Positions 36,154-44,662 of a DNA stretch of 64,000 bases are shown here, in pieces. Source of the DNA: Streptomyces sp. RPT161 (lineage in GTDB: Bacteria; Actinomycetota; Actinomycetes; Streptomycetales; Streptomycetaceae); the NCBI RefSeq assembly GCF_027533845.1, contig NZ_JAPZVN010000008.1:124001-188000 (forward strand), in the 5' to 3' direction. How positions within the stretch are numbered: the first letter of the stretch is position 1; each line of letters starts with the position of its first letter. Made by a program: the position numbers and the translations under genes. A model generated the notes under the pieces. It ran no database searches. It was given only the letters and a program-made list of their open reading frames with translations, and was not told the origin of the DNA.

Positions 36154-37377
36154 CTACTCCCGATCACGGCGCGCCGTCACGGCGGACGCGCCCCGCTCCG
36201 CGTCCCCGCGCTGCTGCGGCACCCGCGCCCCGCCCTCATCAGCAGGCCGCAACCGGATCACCGACACCGACTCCGCGTCCTCGAACGGGTCAGCGTCGTA
36301 CACCGTCCCCAGGAGCCGCACATGCCCCCGGCGGGCGGCGCGGGCCGCCAGGGCGAGGAGTTCGGCGGTCTGACGGCGGTCCAAACCGCTGTCCAGACCG
36401 TCCGCCAGCACCGTCATGGCACGCAACGCGGGCGGCACCTCGGCGCTTTGGTCCATCTCCAGCACGCCTGGCCCGGTGAGCAGCACCAACGCCAGTGCCA
36501 GGAAGCGCAGTTCACTGTCGCCCAGCCGGTCCAGCGGAGTCGCGCCCAGCGGTCCGCGGTCCACGGCGGCCAGCACGCTGTCGTGTCCCTCTGGATGAGC
36601 CACCAGGCCGTCCACCGGTCCGGCGCAGGCCACCCGGGCTGCGCCGACCAGGGCGGCGTGCCGGGTACGGCACTCGTCCTGGGTGCGGTACAGCACGGCG
36701 GACAGGTTGTCGCACCCACCGCGCAGCAGCCCGTCGCCGAGCCGGGCGGGCTCGCGCATCCGCCATGGCTGCGGATCGACGGGGAAGACCGCGCGCAGCG
36801 CGATGACCACCTGCTCCGCGGCGGCCAGCACCAGCCTCTGCCCGTCCGTCGTACCCGCCACACGCAGCGGCAGCAGAGCCGTGGCCAGCCGGTCGGCGGG
36901 CAGCGGCGCGCGGGTGACCCGGGTCAGGCCCGCGGTGTGCCAGGCGGCCTGGACGGCGTGGCGGGCCGGATCCCTCAGCGCCGTGGCCAGCAGGATCCGT
37001 CCTCCGCCCGTCAGGCGCTCGCCTACGACGCGGAGCTCCGGCTCGGTCTGCACCGCCACGTCGAGCCGTACCGTCCCCGCCGGGCCCTCCACCGTGCAGC
37101 CGATGCGGAAGCCGCGTCGTCGGGTGTCCGGCCGGGGGCCGCGCGGCGCGCAGGCGGGCGCGCCGCCGCGTACCACCCCGTCGAAGGCGCCGCCCAGTTC
37201 CTCACCGCCGGCCAGCCGGGCCAGCACCGCCAGCGCCTCCAGCACGCTGGACTTACCGCTGCCGCCGCCTCCGGCGATCAGCGTGAGCGGACCGAGCGCG
37301 AAGCGCGCACCACGGTGTGCCTTGAAGGCGGCCAGCCGCAGTTCGGTGATGGTGGGGCGGGTGTTGCTGGGATTCAT
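36154..37377 (-). CDS. AAA/RecF-like ATP-binding protein
   Basis: A solitary ATPase (407 aa). After the strand ITELRLAAFKAHRGARFALG comes Walker A GGGGSGKSSVLEAL (about residues 35-48), as in RecF/SMC/OLD-type ATPases. The expected signature is weak (LGDSELRFLALALVLL, about 290) with a Walker B-like GVLEMDQ close behind, fitting the predicted-ATPase (DUF3696/AAA_15-21) group. No nuclease or TOPRIM domain follows, only a switch-like strand (HVRLLGTVYD) and an Arg-rich tail. ATG 37377 is used. It is divergent from the DUF1697 gene across 81 bases. Function unknown. Confidence 0.7.
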   Translation of the reverse strand: MNPSNTRPTITELRLAAFKAHRGARFALGPLTLIAGGGGSGKSSVLEALAVLARLAGGEELGGAFDGVVRGGAPACAPRGPRPDTRRRGFRIGCTVEGPAGTVRLDVAVQTEPELRVVGERLTGGGRILLATALRDPARHAVQAAWHTAGLTRVTRAPLPADRLATALLPLRVAGTTDGQRLVLAAAEQVVIALRAVFPVDPQPWRMREPARLGDGLLRGGCDNLSAVLYRTQDECRTRHAALVGAARVACAGPVDGLVAHPEGHDSVLAAVDRGPLGATPLDRLGDSELRFLALALVLLTGPGVLEMDQSAEVPPALRAMTVLADGLDSGLDRRQTAELLALAARAARRGHVRLLGTVYDADPFEDAESVSVIRLRPADEGGARVPQQRGDAERGASAVTARRDRE

Positions 37378-37458
37378 GATCGGGAACGTAGGACATTCCC
37401 CCGCGCGCCGAACCGTTCCGCCCGGGGTGCAGTCCTCCGAACGGGCTACCGTGACGTG

Positions 37459-38022
37459 GTGACGAGATATGTGGCCCTGCTGCGCGGCATCAACCTCGGT
37501 TCGCGGAACCGGCTGCCGATGGGCACCCTGCGCGAACTGATCGGCGCCATGGGCGGGGAGAACGTCAAAACGCTGCTGCAGAGCGGCAACGCGGTTTTCG
37601 ACCACGCCGAGGCGGATCCGGCGCTGCTCGCCGAGGAGTTGGAATCACGCATCGCCGCGGTGAGCGCGCTGACGGTGCCGTGCACGATTCGCACCGGCGC
37701 GGATATCCAGCGGGTCGTCGAGCGCAATCCGTTCGCGCGGGAGCTGGCGGGCGAGGTCGCCGGGGTGCGCATCGACCCGGCCAGGCTTGTGGTGACATTT
37801 CTTTCCGGCCCGATCGACGCGTCAAGGCTCGCCGAACTGGATCCGGAACGGTACGCTCCGGACCAATTCCGGCAAGGGGAGCGTGAGTTGTATGTGCATT
37901 GCCCGAACGGCATCAGCGGCAGCCGTCTCGTCCGCGATCTCGCGACGGCCCGCCTCGGCGTGAGTGGCACCTCTCGCAATTGGCACACGGTCACCAAAAT
38001 CGCGGCGCTGACCAGCGGTTAG
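37459..38022 (+). CDS. DUF1697 family protein
   Basis: A 187-aa protein with the full DUF1697 pattern: YVALLRGINLGSRNRLPM at the start, LRELIGAMGGENVKTLLQSG, the NPF motif in VVERNPFARE, and C-terminal TSRNWHTVTKIAALT. The family is widespread in bacteria and its function is unknown; the invariant RGINVG and SRNWNT motifs suggest a nucleic acid or nucleotide role, which is only inference. GTG 37459 was chosen because the conserved opening begins there. It is cytoplasmic, with no signal. Confidence 0.85.
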   Translation: MTRYVALLRGINLGSRNRLPMGTLRELIGAMGGENVKTLLQSGNAVFDHAEADPALLAEELESRIAAVSALTVPCTIRTGADIQRVVERNPFARELAGEVAGVRIDPARLVVTFLSGPIDASRLAELDPERYAPDQFRQGERELYVHCPNGISGSRLVRDLATARLGVSGTSRNWHTVTKIAALTSG

Positions 38023-38230
38023 GCGCGCGCCAACTCCCACTGCCGGAAAGCCGAGTTCGGATATTTGGCCTCGCTCCGGTGACGGAACACATCCGCGCCG
38101 CACGATTTCAAGATCCCCGTGTCACCCGGGTGCGACATCCGTGTCACACACGGGTACAACATTGCGTGTGGGGCGCCACGTCCCACCCGTTCCGTCCTCT
38201 TCCCCCCACCCTTGAGGAGGCGCCCCCACC

Positions 38231-38848
38231 ATGCTGCAGGGCATCGACGTCAGTTCCTACCAACCCAGCGATTACTCCACCACCGGGCTTTCCTTCGTCT
38301 TCATCAAGATCACCGAAGGCCTCGGCTACGTCAATCCGAAGTGGGTCGCCCAACGCACCACCGCACGCCACGCCGGGCTGGTGACCGGCTTCTACCACTA
38401 CCCCCACATCGCCAACTCCCCGACGGCGGAGGCCGATCACTTCCTCGCCCAGATCAACCTGGTGGCGGGCGACATCGTGTGCCTCGACTGGGAATGGTAC
38501 GGGCAAAACGTTTCGGACCAGCAGGCGCGCGCATACAAGGACGCCTGGGTGGCACACGTCCGCGCCAGGGCGAAGGGCCATCGCGTGGTCGTCTACTGCA
38601 GCCGGACCGACTGGCTGACCGTGGACACCGATTCCAACTGCGGCGACGGCCTGTGGATCGCCGACTACACCAACGCCGGGCACCCGCGGGTCAAGCACCA
38701 CTGGACCTTCCACCAGTACACCAGCACCCCGCTGGACAAGGACGTCGCCAACTTCCCCAGCATCGCCGCACTGCGTTCGTGGGCGGGGGCACCGCACCAC
38801 CTGACCACCGAGGCCGAGGCCCCGGCCTCCGAGACCTCGTCAGGCTGA
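38231..38848 (+). CDS. Glycoside hydrolase family 25 lysozyme-like protein
   Basis: GH25 (Cellosyl/Chalaropsis-type) muramidase fold, 205 aa. The N-terminal GIDVSSYQP with Asp6, the acidic active-site segment CLDWEWYG (about residue 80), VVVYCSRTDW and LWIADYTNAG are present. These enzymes cut the beta-1,4 bond of peptidoglycan. There is no signal peptide: the mature fold begins at residue 3, so export would need another route, or the protein acts after lysis. ATG 38231 has GAGGAGG nine bases upstream. Its 3' end overlaps the convergent methyltransferase gene by 9 bases. Confidence 0.85.
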   Translation: MLQGIDVSSYQPSDYSTTGLSFVFIKITEGLGYVNPKWVAQRTTARHAGLVTGFYHYPHIANSPTAEADHFLAQINLVAGDIVCLDWEWYGQNVSDQQARAYKDAWVAHVRARAKGHRVVVYCSRTDWLTVDTDSNCGDGLWIADYTNAGHPRVKHHWTFHQYTSTPLDKDVANFPSIAALRSWAGAPHHLTTEAEAPASETSSG

Positions 38849-40201
38849 GCCCTCGCGCACCGGCTCCAAAATCGCCACGCACTCCACGTGATGCGTCATC
38901 GGGAACAGGTCGAACGCCCTCAGTGACACCGGGTGGTAGCCCTCCGCGGCGAAGTAGGACAGGTCGCGGGCGAGGGCGGCGGGGTCGCAGGCCACGTAGG
39001 CGATGCGGCGGGGGGTCAGGGAGGCGAGGTGGCGGACGGTGGGCTTGCCCGCGCCGGCGCGGGGCGGGTCGAGGACGACGAGGTCGGCCTCGGTGATGCC
39101 GGTGCGCGGCAGGACGTGCTCGACCTTGCCGAGTTCGATCCGCACCCGGTCCAGGTCGGCGAGGTTGTGCCGGGCGTCCTCCACCGCGCGCTTGTCGGAC
39201 TCGACGGCGAGCACCGCGCCGCGGTCGCCGAGCCGCTCGCGCAGCGCGCCCGCGAACAGGCCGACGCCGCAGTACAGATCGAGTGCGGTCTCCCCCTTGC
39301 GCGGCTTCAGCCCGTCCAGCACCGCGCCGACCAGGATGTCCGCGGCCTGCGGGTGTACCTGCCAGAAACCGCCGGAGCCGACCCGCCAGGTGCGGTCGAT
39401 CGCCCGCTCGCGGACGAAGCCGCGGCCATGCACCCGGTGTACGCCGCCCTGCTCGTCCACCCGCAGCACGGAGACCGGACGGTCGAGTTCCACGATGGGC
39501 AGCCGACCGCCGGGGGCCGGGGTGACGATCACCTGGCGGTCCGAGGAACCGGTCGCGGCGATGGCCTCGACAGCGGCGACCCCGGTCCAGTCACGGGACT
39601 CGACGCCGAGTTCGCTGACCCCCGGGGCGGCGATCAGGCAGCGGTCGATCGGCTCGACCTCGTGCGAGCGGTGCCGACGCAGACCGGCCCGGCCCTCGGC
39701 GTCCACCGCGTACTGCACCCGGGTGCGCCACGCCGGGACCTGGCCCTTGGCCACCTTGTCACCGGGGGCGGGCTCGACGGTGCCGTCCCAGCCCGCCTCC
39801 TCAGGGGTGAGCCCCGCGAGCCGGGCGAGCTGCTCGGTGACGACGGCGACCTTCAGCCGACGCTGCGCGCCGGGCGCCACGTGCTGCCAGTCGCAGCCGC
39901 CGCAGCGGCCGGGCCCGGAGAACGGACAGGGCGCCGCCACCCGGTCGTCGGAGGCGTGCAGCACCTCGACGGCGTCGGCCCGTAGGAACCGGGAGTCCTC
40001 GCCGCCCTCGGTGACCTGGGCGATCACCCGCTCGCCGGGCAGCGCGTGCCGTACGAACAGCACCCGGCCCTCATGGCGGGCGATGCAGTGGCCGCCGTGC
40101 GCGACCGGGCCGACCTCGACCTCGTACCGCTCGCCCACCAGCGAGCCGCCGCCCGCGGTGTCCTGGTCCTTCGTACGGTTCGCACGGGTGCGGTTCTTCA
40201 C
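38840..40201 (-). CDS. TRAM-domain 23S rRNA/tRNA uridine-5 methyltransferase (RumA/TrmA family)
   Basis: Class I RNA m5U methyltransferase (453 aa). An N-terminal TRAM domain (about 15-75; EVEVGPVAHGGHCIARHE) is followed by the cysteine cluster CPFSGPGRCGGC that holds an iron-sulfur centre in RumA. The catalytic domain has LDLYCGVGLFAGAL (SAM site, about 305), VLDPPRAGAG and the nucleophile Cys in YVACDPAALARDL. GTG 40201 was chosen because CAGGAG lies about nine bases upstream; an earlier in-frame start at 40246 overlaps a hairpin. Whether rRNA or tRNA is the substrate is not clear. Confidence 0.88.
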   Translation of the reverse strand: MKNRTRANRTKDQDTAGGGSLVGERYEVEVGPVAHGGHCIARHEGRVLFVRHALPGERVIAQVTEGGEDSRFLRADAVEVLHASDDRVAAPCPFSGPGRCGGCDWQHVAPGAQRRLKVAVVTEQLARLAGLTPEEAGWDGTVEPAPGDKVAKGQVPAWRTRVQYAVDAEGRAGLRRHRSHEVEPIDRCLIAAPGVSELGVESRDWTGVAAVEAIAATGSSDRQVIVTPAPGGRLPIVELDRPVSVLRVDEQGGVHRVHGRGFVRERAIDRTWRVGSGGFWQVHPQAADILVGAVLDGLKPRKGETALDLYCGVGLFAGALRERLGDRGAVLAVESDKRAVEDARHNLADLDRVRIELGKVEHVLPRTGITEADLVVLDPPRAGAGKPTVRHLASLTPRRIAYVACDPAALARDLSYFAAEGYHPVSLRAFDLFPMTHHVECVAILEPVREGSA

Positions 40202-40229
40202 GGTGCGGGGGCTCCTGAGCACGATCCAG

Positions 40230-40245
40230 TGCCTCCGTTGAGGCA
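40230..40245 (-). repeat. Hairpin TGCCTC-CGTT-GAGGCA sharing the repeat core
   Basis: Perfect 6-bp stem and CGTT loop, 14 bases past the stop of the upstream K+ importer gene. Thirteen bases (GCCTCCGTTGAGG) are identical to the core of the three repeats at 18910-19026. It could be a weak terminator and a solo copy of the same dispersed element. Confidence 0.45.
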
Positions 40246-40258
40246 ACAGCCCCTCAGT

Positions 40259-42334
40259 CTACGTCCCGCTCCGCTCGCCACCGACCGGCCGCTGCGCCTC
40301 GCCGGACCGCCGGGGCGCGGACACCTGGCCGCGGCGCACCGAACCGGGGGCGCTCCAGTCGCGCCGCCCACGGGAACGGTTCTTCGCCCGGACGCTGGAG
40401 TCGAGCTGCCACGGTACGGAGGTGACCATCACGCCCGGGGTGAACAGCAGCCGCCCCTTGAGCCGCAGCGCGCTCTGGTTGTGCAGCAGGTGCTCGTACC
40501 AGCGGCCGACGACGTACTCGGGGATGTAGACGCTGACCACCTCGCACGGGCTGTGGCGCCGTACGTCGCGCACGTACTCCACGATCGGCCGGGTTATCTC
40601 GCGGTACGGCGAGTCGAGCACCCTCAGCGGTACGTCGAGATCGCGGCGCTCCCACTCCCGCTGGAGCAGTTCGGTCTCGGCGGGGTCGACGTTGATGCTG
40701 AGCGCTTCGAGGGTGTCGGAGCGGAACAGCTTCGCGTACGACAGGGCGCGCAGCGTCGGCTTGTGCAGCTTGGAGACGAGGACGATGGAGTGCACCCGGG
40801 ACGGCGCCGCCATCTGGTCGTCCGGGTCCTCGGCTACCGACAGCTCCTCGCTCACGCTGTCGTAGTGCCGTCGGATGCCGGTCATCAGCAGGTAGAACAC
40901 GGCCATGCCGACCACCGCGACCCAGGCGCCGTGGGTGAACTTGGTGAGCAGCACGATGACCAGGACCAGGGCGGTCAGGAAGGCGCCGAAGGTGTTGATC
41001 GCCCGGGAGCGGATCATCCGGCGGCGCTCGGCCGGGTCGGTCTCGGTGGCCAGATGCCGGTTCCAGTGCCGGACCATGCCGGTCTGGCTGAGGGTGAACG
41101 AGACGAAGACGCCGACGATGTACAGCTGGAGCAGCCTGGTGGAGTCGGCACCGTACAGGTACACCAGCAGCCCGGCGAACAGGGCCAGCGCCACGATGCC
41201 GTTGCTGAACGCCAGCCGGTCGCCGCGGGTGTGCAACTGGCGGGGCAGGTAGCGGTCCTGGGCGAGGATCGAGCCGAGCACCGGGAAGCCGTTGTACGCG
41301 GTGTTGGCGGCGAGGAACAGCACCAGCGCGGTGACCGCGGACAGGAAGACGAACGGGATCGAGCCGTCGCCGAACACGGCCGCGGCGACCTGGGTGATCA
41401 CGGGGTTCTGGATGAAGCCGGGACCCACCGGGTGCCCGTCGCGCAGCAGGTCGGTGGCCGGGTGCTCGGCCATCCGCACACGGGTGGTCAGCGCCAGCGT
41501 GATGATGCCGACGAACATGACCACCGCCAGACCGCCCATCAGCGCCAGCGTGGTCGCGGCGTTCCTGCTCTTGGGCTTGCGGAAGGCGGGTACACCGTTG
41601 CTGATCGCCTCGACGCCGGTGAGCGCGGCGCAGCCGGAGGAGAAGGCGCGCAGCAGCAGGAAGACCATGGCGAACCCGGCGATGCCCGGGGTCTCGGCGT
41701 GGATGGTGAGGTCGGCGGTGGGCGCCCTCATGTGCGCGTCGAGGACGAGGGCCCGCACCGCACCCCAGATGATCATGAGGCAGACGCCGCCGACGAACGC
41801 GTAGGTCGGGATGGCGAAGATGGTGCCGGACTCGCGGACCCCGCGCAGGTTCATCAGGGTCAGCACAGCGATCACCGCGAGCGCGCAGAGCACCTTGTGT
41901 TCTATGACGAACGGCACCGCGGAGCCCAGGTTCTCGATCCCCGAGGAGATCGAGACGGCGACCGTCATCACGTAGTCGACGAGCAGCGCGCTGGCGACGG
42001 TGAGCCCGGCGCGCGGACCCAGGTTGGTGGTGGCCACCTCGTAGTCGCCGCCGCCACTGGGGTACGCGTGCACGTTCTGCCGGTAGGAGGCGACCACCGT
42101 GAACATCAGCACCACGATGGCGACCGTGATCCACGGGCTGAGGTGGTACGCCGAGACGCCCGCCATGGACAGGACGATCAGCACCTCACCGGGCGCGTAG
42201 GCCACGGAGGAGAGCGGGTCGGAGGCGAAGACCGGGAGGGCGATGCGCTTGGGGAGCAGTGTTTCGCCCAGTCGGTCGCTGCGCAGCGCCCGGCCGATCA
42301 GGATCCGTTTCGGCAGGTCGGTCAGATTGGACAC
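40259..42334 (-). CDS. KimA-type potassium importer
   Basis: APC-fold transporter (691 aa) with 12 membrane segments (about 30-475) and a C-terminal cytosolic alpha/beta domain (about 500-660, with HNQSALRLKGRLLF). It looks like B. subtilis KimA, a K+/H+ symporter inhibited by c-di-AMP, rather than an amino acid permease. Asp39 and Tyr46 in SDPLSSVAY, the Asp and Ser in LVDYVMTVAVSIS, and Thr/Glu in LTGVEAISN match the KimA K+-site residues reported from its structure. The tail beyond 660 is Arg-rich and variable. ATG 42334; divergent from tandem trkA genes, which supports a K+ role. Usually annotated as amino acid permease. Confidence 0.8.
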   Translation of the reverse strand: MSNLTDLPKRILIGRALRSDRLGETLLPKRIALPVFASDPLSSVAYAPGEVLIVLSMAGVSAYHLSPWITVAIVVLMFTVVASYRQNVHAYPSGGGDYEVATTNLGPRAGLTVASALLVDYVMTVAVSISSGIENLGSAVPFVIEHKVLCALAVIAVLTLMNLRGVRESGTIFAIPTYAFVGGVCLMIIWGAVRALVLDAHMRAPTADLTIHAETPGIAGFAMVFLLLRAFSSGCAALTGVEAISNGVPAFRKPKSRNAATTLALMGGLAVVMFVGIITLALTTRVRMAEHPATDLLRDGHPVGPGFIQNPVITQVAAAVFGDGSIPFVFLSAVTALVLFLAANTAYNGFPVLGSILAQDRYLPRQLHTRGDRLAFSNGIVALALFAGLLVYLYGADSTRLLQLYIVGVFVSFTLSQTGMVRHWNRHLATETDPAERRRMIRSRAINTFGAFLTALVLVIVLLTKFTHGAWVAVVGMAVFYLLMTGIRRHYDSVSEELSVAEDPDDQMAAPSRVHSIVLVSKLHKPTLRALSYAKLFRSDTLEALSINVDPAETELLQREWERRDLDVPLRVLDSPYREITRPIVEYVRDVRRHSPCEVVSVYIPEYVVGRWYEHLLHNQSALRLKGRLLFTPGVMVTSVPWQLDSSVRAKNRSRGRRDWSAPGSVRRGQVSAPRRSGEAQRPVGGERSGT

Positions 42335-42511
42335 CAGAGGATGTTAAGGGTTCGTCAAGATTGCTCGACAGTCGCCACCCCCGTGTGCCCGCGCGGAACG
42401 CTTGCGAGCCGTGCGTGGACTCCCCGCGACGACCGCGCGTGTGTAGCTTTGGCCCCGGTCTGAGACGCTGGGATGGTCTCCGACGAGATGAACACAGCCG
42501 GAAGGACAGGC

Positions 42512-43180
42512 GTGCACGTCGTAATCATGGGCTGCGGACGAGTGGGGTCCACACTCGCCCAGACCCTCGAACAGCAGGGTCATACGGTCGCCGTGGTCGA
42601 CCAGGACCCGACGGCGTTCCGCCGTCTCGGGTCCGGTTTCGCCGGGCGCCGGGTGACCGGGGTCGGCTTCGACCAGGACACCCTGCGCGAGGCCGGGATC
42701 GAGGAGGCCGGGGCGTTCGCGGCGGTCAGCAGCGGCGACAACTCCAACATCATCGCCGCCCGGGTGGCGCGTGAGATGTTCGGCGTGGAGAACGTCGCGG
42801 CCCGCATCTACGACCCCCGCCGGGCCGAGGTCTACCAGCGGCTGGGCATTCCCACGGTGGCCACGGTGCGGTGGACCGCGGACCAGATGCTGCGCCGGCT
42901 GCTGCCGTCGGGTGCGGAGCCGCTGTGGCGTGACCCCAGTGGCACGGTGCAGTTGGCGGAGGTGCCCACCTCCACCAAGTGGGTGGGGCAGCGCATCCGC
43001 AAGCTCCAGGAGGACACCGGGGTGCGGGTGGCGTTCCTCACCCGGCTGGGCGAGGCGGTGCTGCCGACAGCGTCCACGGTGTTGCAGGAAGGCGACCTGG
43101 TGCACGTGATGATGCGCACCGACGAGGTCGAGAAGGTCGAGGCGGCGTTCGCCGACGGGCCCGAGGAGAGTCGTTCATGA
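42512..43180 (+). CDS. TrkA-family potassium uptake regulator (CeoB-like)
   Basis: A 222-aa RCK protein. RCK_N with the Rossmann motif GCGRVGSTLAQTLEQQGH spans 1-125. RCK_C (about 140-215) follows. These cytosolic NAD(H)-binding subunits gate Trk/Ktr-type K+ systems. The GTG at 42512 was chosen for GGAAGG six bases upstream; in-frame ATGs at 42473 and 42488 lack sites. Its stop overlaps the next gene (ATGA), a second TrkA, the CeoB/CeoC arrangement known in mycobacteria. It is divergent from the KimA-type importer. Confidence 0.87.
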   Translation: MHVVIMGCGRVGSTLAQTLEQQGHTVAVVDQDPTAFRRLGSGFAGRRVTGVGFDQDTLREAGIEEAGAFAAVSSGDNSNIIAARVAREMFGVENVAARIYDPRRAEVYQRLGIPTVATVRWTADQMLRRLLPSGAEPLWRDPSGTVQLAEVPTSTKWVGQRIRKLQEDTGVRVAFLTRLGEAVLPTASTVLQEGDLVHVMMRTDEVEKVEAAFADGPEESRS

Positions 43181-43854
43181 GGGTCGCGATCGCCGGAGCC
43201 GGTGCGGTGGGGCGTTCCATCGCCGGGGAGCTCCTGGAGAACGGGCACGAGGTGCTGCTCGTGGACAAGAACCCGTCGTCCATCTCGGTGGAGCGGGTGC
43301 CGCAGGCCGAGTGGCTGCTGGCCGACGCCTGCGAGATCACCTCGCTGGACGAGGCCGCGCTGCAGCGCTGCAACGTGGTCATCGCGGCGACCGGTGACGA
43401 CAAGGTCAACCTGGTCGTCTCACTGCTGGCCAAGACCGAGTACGGGGTGCCGCGGGTGGTGGCCCGGGTCAACAACCCCAAGAACGAGTGGCTGTTCAAC
43501 GAGGCGTGGGGCGTGGACGTCGCCGTCTCCACACCGCGGCTGATGTCCGCGCTGGTGGAGGAGGCGGTCAGCGTCGGCGACCTGGTACGGCTGCTGCGCT
43601 TCAGCCAGGGCGACGCCAACCTGGTGGAGCTGACGCTTCCGCCGGACGCGGCGCTGGTCGGCACCCGGGTCGGCGACGTGGCCTGGCCCACCGACACCTC
43701 GCTGGTGACGATCATCCGCGGCCACCGGGTACTCACGCCCGCCAAGGACGACGCGCTGGAGGCCGGTGACGAGCTGCTGTTCGTGGCCGCGCAGGACCGC
43801 GAGGAGCAGCTGGAGCAGTTGCTGTCGGTCTCCCGCACGGACACCGCGGGCTGA
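43177..43854 (+). CDS. TrkA-family potassium uptake regulator (CeoC-like)
   Basis: Second RCK protein (225 aa). The N-terminal Rossmann motif is GAGAVGRSIAGELLENGH, ATGDDKVNLVVSLLAKTEYG follows near residue 70, and an RCK_C domain occupies about 140-218. It overlaps the first trkA gene by four bases, so the two are probably made in equal amounts and may form a heteromeric gating ring. No Trk/Ktr membrane subunit is in the window; the neighbouring KimA-type importers or a channel elsewhere are possible partners. Confidence 0.87.
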   Translation: MRVAIAGAGAVGRSIAGELLENGHEVLLVDKNPSSISVERVPQAEWLLADACEITSLDEAALQRCNVVIAATGDDKVNLVVSLLAKTEYGVPRVVARVNNPKNEWLFNEAWGVDVAVSTPRLMSALVEEAVSVGDLVRLLRFSQGDANLVELTLPPDAALVGTRVGDVAWPTDTSLVTIIRGHRVLTPAKDDALEAGDELLFVAAQDREEQLEQLLSVSRTDTAG

Positions 43855-43865
43855 TCCCCGACACT

Positions 43866-43906
43866 GCGACGGGGTCCGGAACCGACTCGGTTCCGGACCC
43901 CGTCGC
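43866..43906. terminator. Bidirectional terminator, 20-bp perfect stem
   Basis: Positions 43866-43885 are the exact reverse complement of 43887-43906 (arm begins GCGACGGGGTCCGG). It lies between the convergent trkA and DUF3159 genes, 11 and 9 bases from their stops, and can end both transcripts. Confidence 0.88.
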
Positions 43907-43915
43907 GTTCGCGGG

Positions 43916-44659
43916 TCAGGCGGCGCTGCTCTCCCGCTTGGCGCGTTCGGCGGCCTCCTCGGCCTCCAGTTCGGCGATCACGTCGATCGGCGGCGGCGCC
44001 TTGGCCAGGAAGATCCAGGTCAGGTAGACCGCGAGCAGGAACGGTGGGATGCCGAGGGCGACCTTGACCCAGCCGAGCTGGGTGGCGTTGCCCCACCAGT
44101 ACAGCGGGAAGAGGATCGCCGACTTGGCCAGCAGGATGAGGCCCCACGCCCAGGTGGCCTTGGTGTACGCCCGGAAGCGGCCTGGGTTGCGGGTCCGCCA
44201 GGACAGGTTCTCCCGCAGGATCGGGCCGAGCAGCACCCCGATCAGCGGGAAGCGGACCAGCGCCGAGACCACGTACGCCACCGCCAGGCCCAGCGTGTAG
44301 AGCATGCCCGGCAGGTAGAAGTTCTTGGCGTCGCCGGAGAGCATCGCGAAGAACGCGCCGAAGGCGACCCCGAACACCCCGCTCAGCGCGTGCTTGAGGG
44401 TCTGCTTGCGGACCAGCCGGGCGATGGCCAGCAGCAGGGTCAGCCCGAGCGCCGCCACAGCCGAGGCGGTGATGTCGTGCCGGATGGTGAAGACCGCCAC
44501 GAAGACCAGGCCGGGGACGGTGGTGTCCACCATGCCCCAAACACCGCCGAACGCCTCAAGCAGCGCGGCGTCGGCCGCCGCCTTGGACGCGGCGGCCTCG
44601 TCCGGCGAACGCCGGTCCTGGTCTGCCTGCTGGTCGGTCCGCTTGTTGGTGAACGCCAC
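43916..44659 (-). CDS. DUF3159 family membrane protein
   Basis: A 247-aa actinobacterial membrane protein of the DUF3159 family. A charged N-terminus (residues 1-35) precedes about six hydrophobic segments (for example GLVFVAVFTI, ALGLTLLLAIA, MLYTLGLAVAYVVSALV and LILLAKSAILFPLYWW). A short acidic/basic cytosolic tail ends it. Function unknown. GTG 44659 is three bases after the OB-fold gene stop, so it belongs to the kdpD-kdpE-OB-DUF3159 unit. A link to K+ homeostasis is possible by position only. Confidence 0.82.
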   Translation of the reverse strand: MAFTNKRTDQQADQDRRSPDEAAASKAAADAALLEAFGGVWGMVDTTVPGLVFVAVFTIRHDITASAVAALGLTLLLAIARLVRKQTLKHALSGVFGVAFGAFFAMLSGDAKNFYLPGMLYTLGLAVAYVVSALVRFPLIGVLLGPILRENLSWRTRNPGRFRAYTKATWAWGLILLAKSAILFPLYWWGNATQLGWVKVALGIPPFLLAVYLTWIFLAKAPPPIDVIAELEAEEAAERAKRESSAA

Positions 44660-44662
44660 CGG

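Noticed and set aside
40259-42334. Amino acid permease as the call for this transporter
   Set aside because: The fold is APC, but the K+-site residues, the cytosolic C-terminal domain and the trkA/kdp neighbourhood all favour KimA.
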